Source of the DNA: Duganella guangzhouensis
Lineage (GTDB): Bacteria > Pseudomonadota > Gammaproteobacteria > Burkholderiales > Burkholderiaceae_D
Assembly (NCBI RefSeq): GCF_009674535.1
Contig: NZ_WKJK01000019.1
Location: forward strand, 80,822 to 144,821
DNA: 64,000 bases
Direction of reading: 5' to 3'
A model generated the notes under the pieces. The model was not told the origin of the DNA and did not search any database. It worked only from the letters and a program-made list of their open reading frames with translations. Within the stretch, counting starts at the first letter, position 1, and every line of letters starts with the position of its first letter. Position numbers and translations under genes: made by a program. This document shows, one piece after another, positions 61,850-64,000 of the stretch.

Positions 61850-64000
61850 TCGAAGGCCCAGGTGTAGAGCACGTCCAGCGCGTTGTTGGTGCCGGTCTGG
61901 AACTGCAGCGTGATGCGCGGGTTGAGTTTGTATTTGAGCTTGACCAGGCTGGTCGCGGTGCTCGCACCCTGTTCAAAGCTCAGGTAAGCGCGCGACGAGA
62001 TGCGCTTGCCGACCGTGACCACGGTGTTTTGCAGCGCCGTGGCCGAGCCGCTGGCGGTGCTGGAGCTGCTGCTGGAATTGCTGTTGCTCGACTGTCCGAC
62101 GCCAAATTCATCCACGCCCAGCGCGTTGGCCAGTTTGCCCTGGCCGCCGCCACCGCCGAACAGCGCGCCGGCGGCGGTGCTGAGCAGCGCCATGTCATTG
62201 CCCTGTGTGTTGTCGATGCTGTGGCCCAGCACCAGCCAGGATAGCTTGTCGCTGTCGGACACGGTCGGCGTCGACACCAGCTTGGCCTGTGGCGCCAGCG
62301 CCGTGCCTTTTACTTCCACGCCGGCTTCGACGTTGGTCTCGCTCAGCGCTTCGCCTTCGGGGCGGCGACGCACGGCCAGGATGTTGAGGCCGGGGTTGTC
62401 GTAAGCGCCGGTGAAATTGATGACGCCACGGTCGATCGCCAGCTTCTGGCCATACGCAGCATAGGTGCCGCTGACCACGCGGATGCTGCCGTTGACGCGC
62501 GGCGGCCGGCGGTCGGCGATGCGGATGCGCACCGAACCGGCCAGCTGCGCGTCCAGCCCCTTGCCTTTGAGCGTGAAGTCGTTGCCGAGGTCCGCCTCGA
62601 CGTCGATATTCAGTGGCATGCCCTGTGCGGCCTTGGCGCCTGGCGCGCTTTTGCCGACGATGACCACGTCGTCGCTTAGCGTGGGCGTGTCGGCGCCGGC
62701 CAGTTCGATGTTGGCGCGGTCGGCGCGGAATTTGCCGTCCAACTGGAAGCGCTTGGCGTCGCGCACCAGCGTGCTGCTGCCGCTGACGGTCAGCGTGCGG
62801 TCGGGGCGCGACAGCACTTCCAGTTTGTCGGCGCTGAGCTTGAGCTGCATGGTGGCTTCGTTGGCGGCGTAGCGTATCCAGCCATCGGCTTCGGCGCGGC
62901 CCTGGGTGCCGTCGAAGCTGAGTTTTTGCAGTTGCAGCTGGTCGCCGGTCAAATGGGCTTGCAGCAGGCCGTTGCGCAGTTTGATGCCTTGGTCCAGCCA
63001 GTTGACGGTGAGTTTGTCGCCGTTGATGTCGCCGGCCAGCTGCGGCGCGGCGATGGTGCCGTTGCCGCTGATGGTGGCTTTCAGCGTGCCGTCGATTTCC
63101 AGGCCGGGTTGGCCGGCCAGTGGCGCCAGCCAGGCCAGGGAGCCCATGTTGGCGCTGCCGTTGAGGGTGAAGCTGCTGTCGTCGGCCAGGCGGCCGTTTT
63201 GCAGTTGGGCGCTGGCGTCCAGTTTTGCTTGTCCGGCGCGGCTGCCGTCGACGTTGAGCTGGACGCGCAGGGTGTTGCCGTTGACGTCGGCGCGGGCGTC
63301 GAGCGCGCGCAGGCCGAGGGCTTGCGGCAGGTCGGTGCCGATGATGGTGAGGTCGCCCTGTTCGCGGAAGACGTGGACGCTGCCGTCCAGCGCGCGGGTT
63401 TGGGCTTGCAGGTCGAGACCCCAGTCGGCGCCGATGGTCATGTTGCTGCGGACGTTGTCGCGCCAGGCGTCGGACAGCTGGGCGAGGTAGTTGACCGGGA
63501 TGCCGGCGGCGCGGCCCTTGCTGCGCCAGGTGTGGCCGGTTTTTTCGAGGTAGTCGAGGCGGATGCTGCCGGCGGGGAGGTTGATGGTGGTGGCGCCTAG
63601 CGTGATCTGTTCGGGCTTGAGCAGGCCGGCGACGCCGGTGTCTGCGGCGGCGGTGAGTTTCAGCGGCGCGGCGGCGGCCAGCGTGAGGGCGAAGCGGCCT
63701 TTGTTTTGCAGGGTGTCGATGGTGCCGGTCCAGGTGTCGTCGGCCCAGCTTCCCTTGACGCGCAGCGCGGCGTCGAAGTCGGGATTGCTGGCGCTGAGCT
63801 GGATGATGTGGGCCGAGCGCGAGCCGCTGGTCTGCAGGCGTGCCTTGTCCAGCGACAGGGCGGGGGAGACGTAGCGTGTGATTTCGATGTCGCTCACCAG
63901 CGGCACATCGGCCATCGCCTCCGCCGCCGCGCCGCCCGCACCGCCGGCATTCGCCCGGCTTCGCGCCGCTCCGCTCGCAGTCGGCTCCCCGCGTGCCGCG
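61846..64000 (-). CDS. tamB: TamB, translocation and assembly module (partial, 5' end outside window)
   Basis: The frame is open from the window edge to its stop at 61848-61846, giving about 718 residues of the C-terminal part. A long repetitive beta-taco region (NGRLADDSSFTLNGSANMGSLAW; KFRADRANIELAGADTPTL) precedes the TamB/DUF490 C-terminal domain with IDRGVINFTGAYDNPGLNI, KLSWLVLGHS and the final SLVKLKYKLNPRITLQFQTG. TamB bridges the inner membrane to TamA and is implicated in outer-membrane protein insertion and phospholipid transport. An Ala/Gly-rich insert lies at 63916-63970. The Met at 63915 is internal, not the start. Confidence 0.92.
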   Translation of the reverse strand, partial: AARGEPTASGAARSRANAGGAGGAAAEAMADVPLVSDIEITRYVSPALSLDKARLQTSGSRSAHIIQLSASNPDFDAALRVKGSWADDTWTGTIDTLQNKGRFALTLAAAAPLKLTAAADTGVAGLLKPEQITLGATTINLPAGSIRLDYLEKTGHTWRSKGRAAGIPVNYLAQLSDAWRDNVRSNMTIGADWGLDLQAQTRALDGSVHVFREQGDLTIIGTDLPQALGLRALDARADVNGNTLRVQLNVDGSRAGQAKLDASAQLQNGRLADDSSFTLNGSANMGSLAWLAPLAGQPGLEIDGTLKATISGNGTIAAPQLAGDINGDKLTVNWLDQGIKLRNGLLQAHLTGDQLQLQKLSFDGTQGRAEADGWIRYAANEATMQLKLSADKLEVLSRPDRTLTVSGSSTLVRDAKRFQLDGKFRADRANIELAGADTPTLSDDVVIVGKSAPGAKAAQGMPLNIDVEADLGNDFTLKGKGLDAQLAGSVRIRIADRRPPRVNGSIRVVSGTYAAYGQKLAIDRGVINFTGAYDNPGLNILAVRRRPEGEALSETNVEAGVEVKGTALAPQAKLVSTPTVSDSDKLSWLVLGHSIDNTQGNDMALLSTAAGALFGGGGGQGKLANALGVDEFGVGQSSNSNSSSSSSTASGSATALQNTVVTVGKRISSRAYLSFEQGASTATSLVKLKYKLNPRITLQFQTGTNNALDVLYTWAFD

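Overview
The window is a GC-rich, gene-dense chromosomal segment of a betaproteobacterium, most likely an Oxalobacteraceae member of the Duganella/Massilia/Janthinobacterium type. Reasons: the gene order ubiB–methyltransferase–fmdB–DUF502–aspS–nudB followed by ybhP–clsB–hslR–tetR–fad genes is a Burkholderiales arrangement (from memory, not searched), and PhaM, PEP-CTERM, DUF3108 and DUF4214 proteins are typical of that group. No rRNA, tRNA, CRISPR array, insertion sequence or prophage was recognised.

Layout. 1-5285: housekeeping block (ubiB tail, TPMT-type methyltransferase, three small secreted proteins, fmdB, DUF502, aspS, nudB). 5286-11196: accessory block interrupting that synteny, with two tandem serralysin-like metalloproteases carrying DUF4214, a Tat-type FMN-dependent alpha-hydroxy-acid oxidase and a lower-GC DUF4160/DUF2442 pair. 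11233-13589: ybhP–clsB–hslR. 13793-20700: a TetR-led fatty-acid beta-oxidation operon (acyl-CoA dehydrogenase, FadN-type bifunctional enzyme, thiolase, crotonase). 20708-31079: Sel1-repeat protein, secreted beta-helix protein, an orphan HigA beside a truncated higB, MFS transporter, an Ig-like/DUF3500 lipoprotein with a HupE-like membrane protein, a catalase-like heme protein, and a periplasmic binding protein gene broken by one amber codon.

31225-41094: hybrid histidine kinase, an M48 protease fused to a type IV pilin domain, PnuC, a PEP-CTERM protein, an AraC-type response regulator divergent from a chaperone-usher operon, and a short pilin-like gene. 41498-50918: HxlR regulator, a large TPR/GAF/GGDEF protein, tag, an MnmC whose methyltransferase half looks decayed, a kinase/response-regulator-TPR pair, a small unknown gene and phaM. 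51040-52994: two overlapping DUF3108 genes. 53076-58044: a kleisin/KITE/SMC operon (MksF-, MksE-, MksB-like) without a Wadjet JetD nuclease. 58041-64000: two uncharacterised genes, an S9 peptidase, a 37-codon proline-rich gene and the 3' part of tamB.

The items most worth following up are the Mks-type condensin operon with its unusual leader, the M48-pilin fusion, the MnmC with an apparently dead first domain, and the two gene-decay snapshots (higB remnant and amber-interrupted binding protein). All family assignments come from reading motifs and remembered family features; no database search was run.
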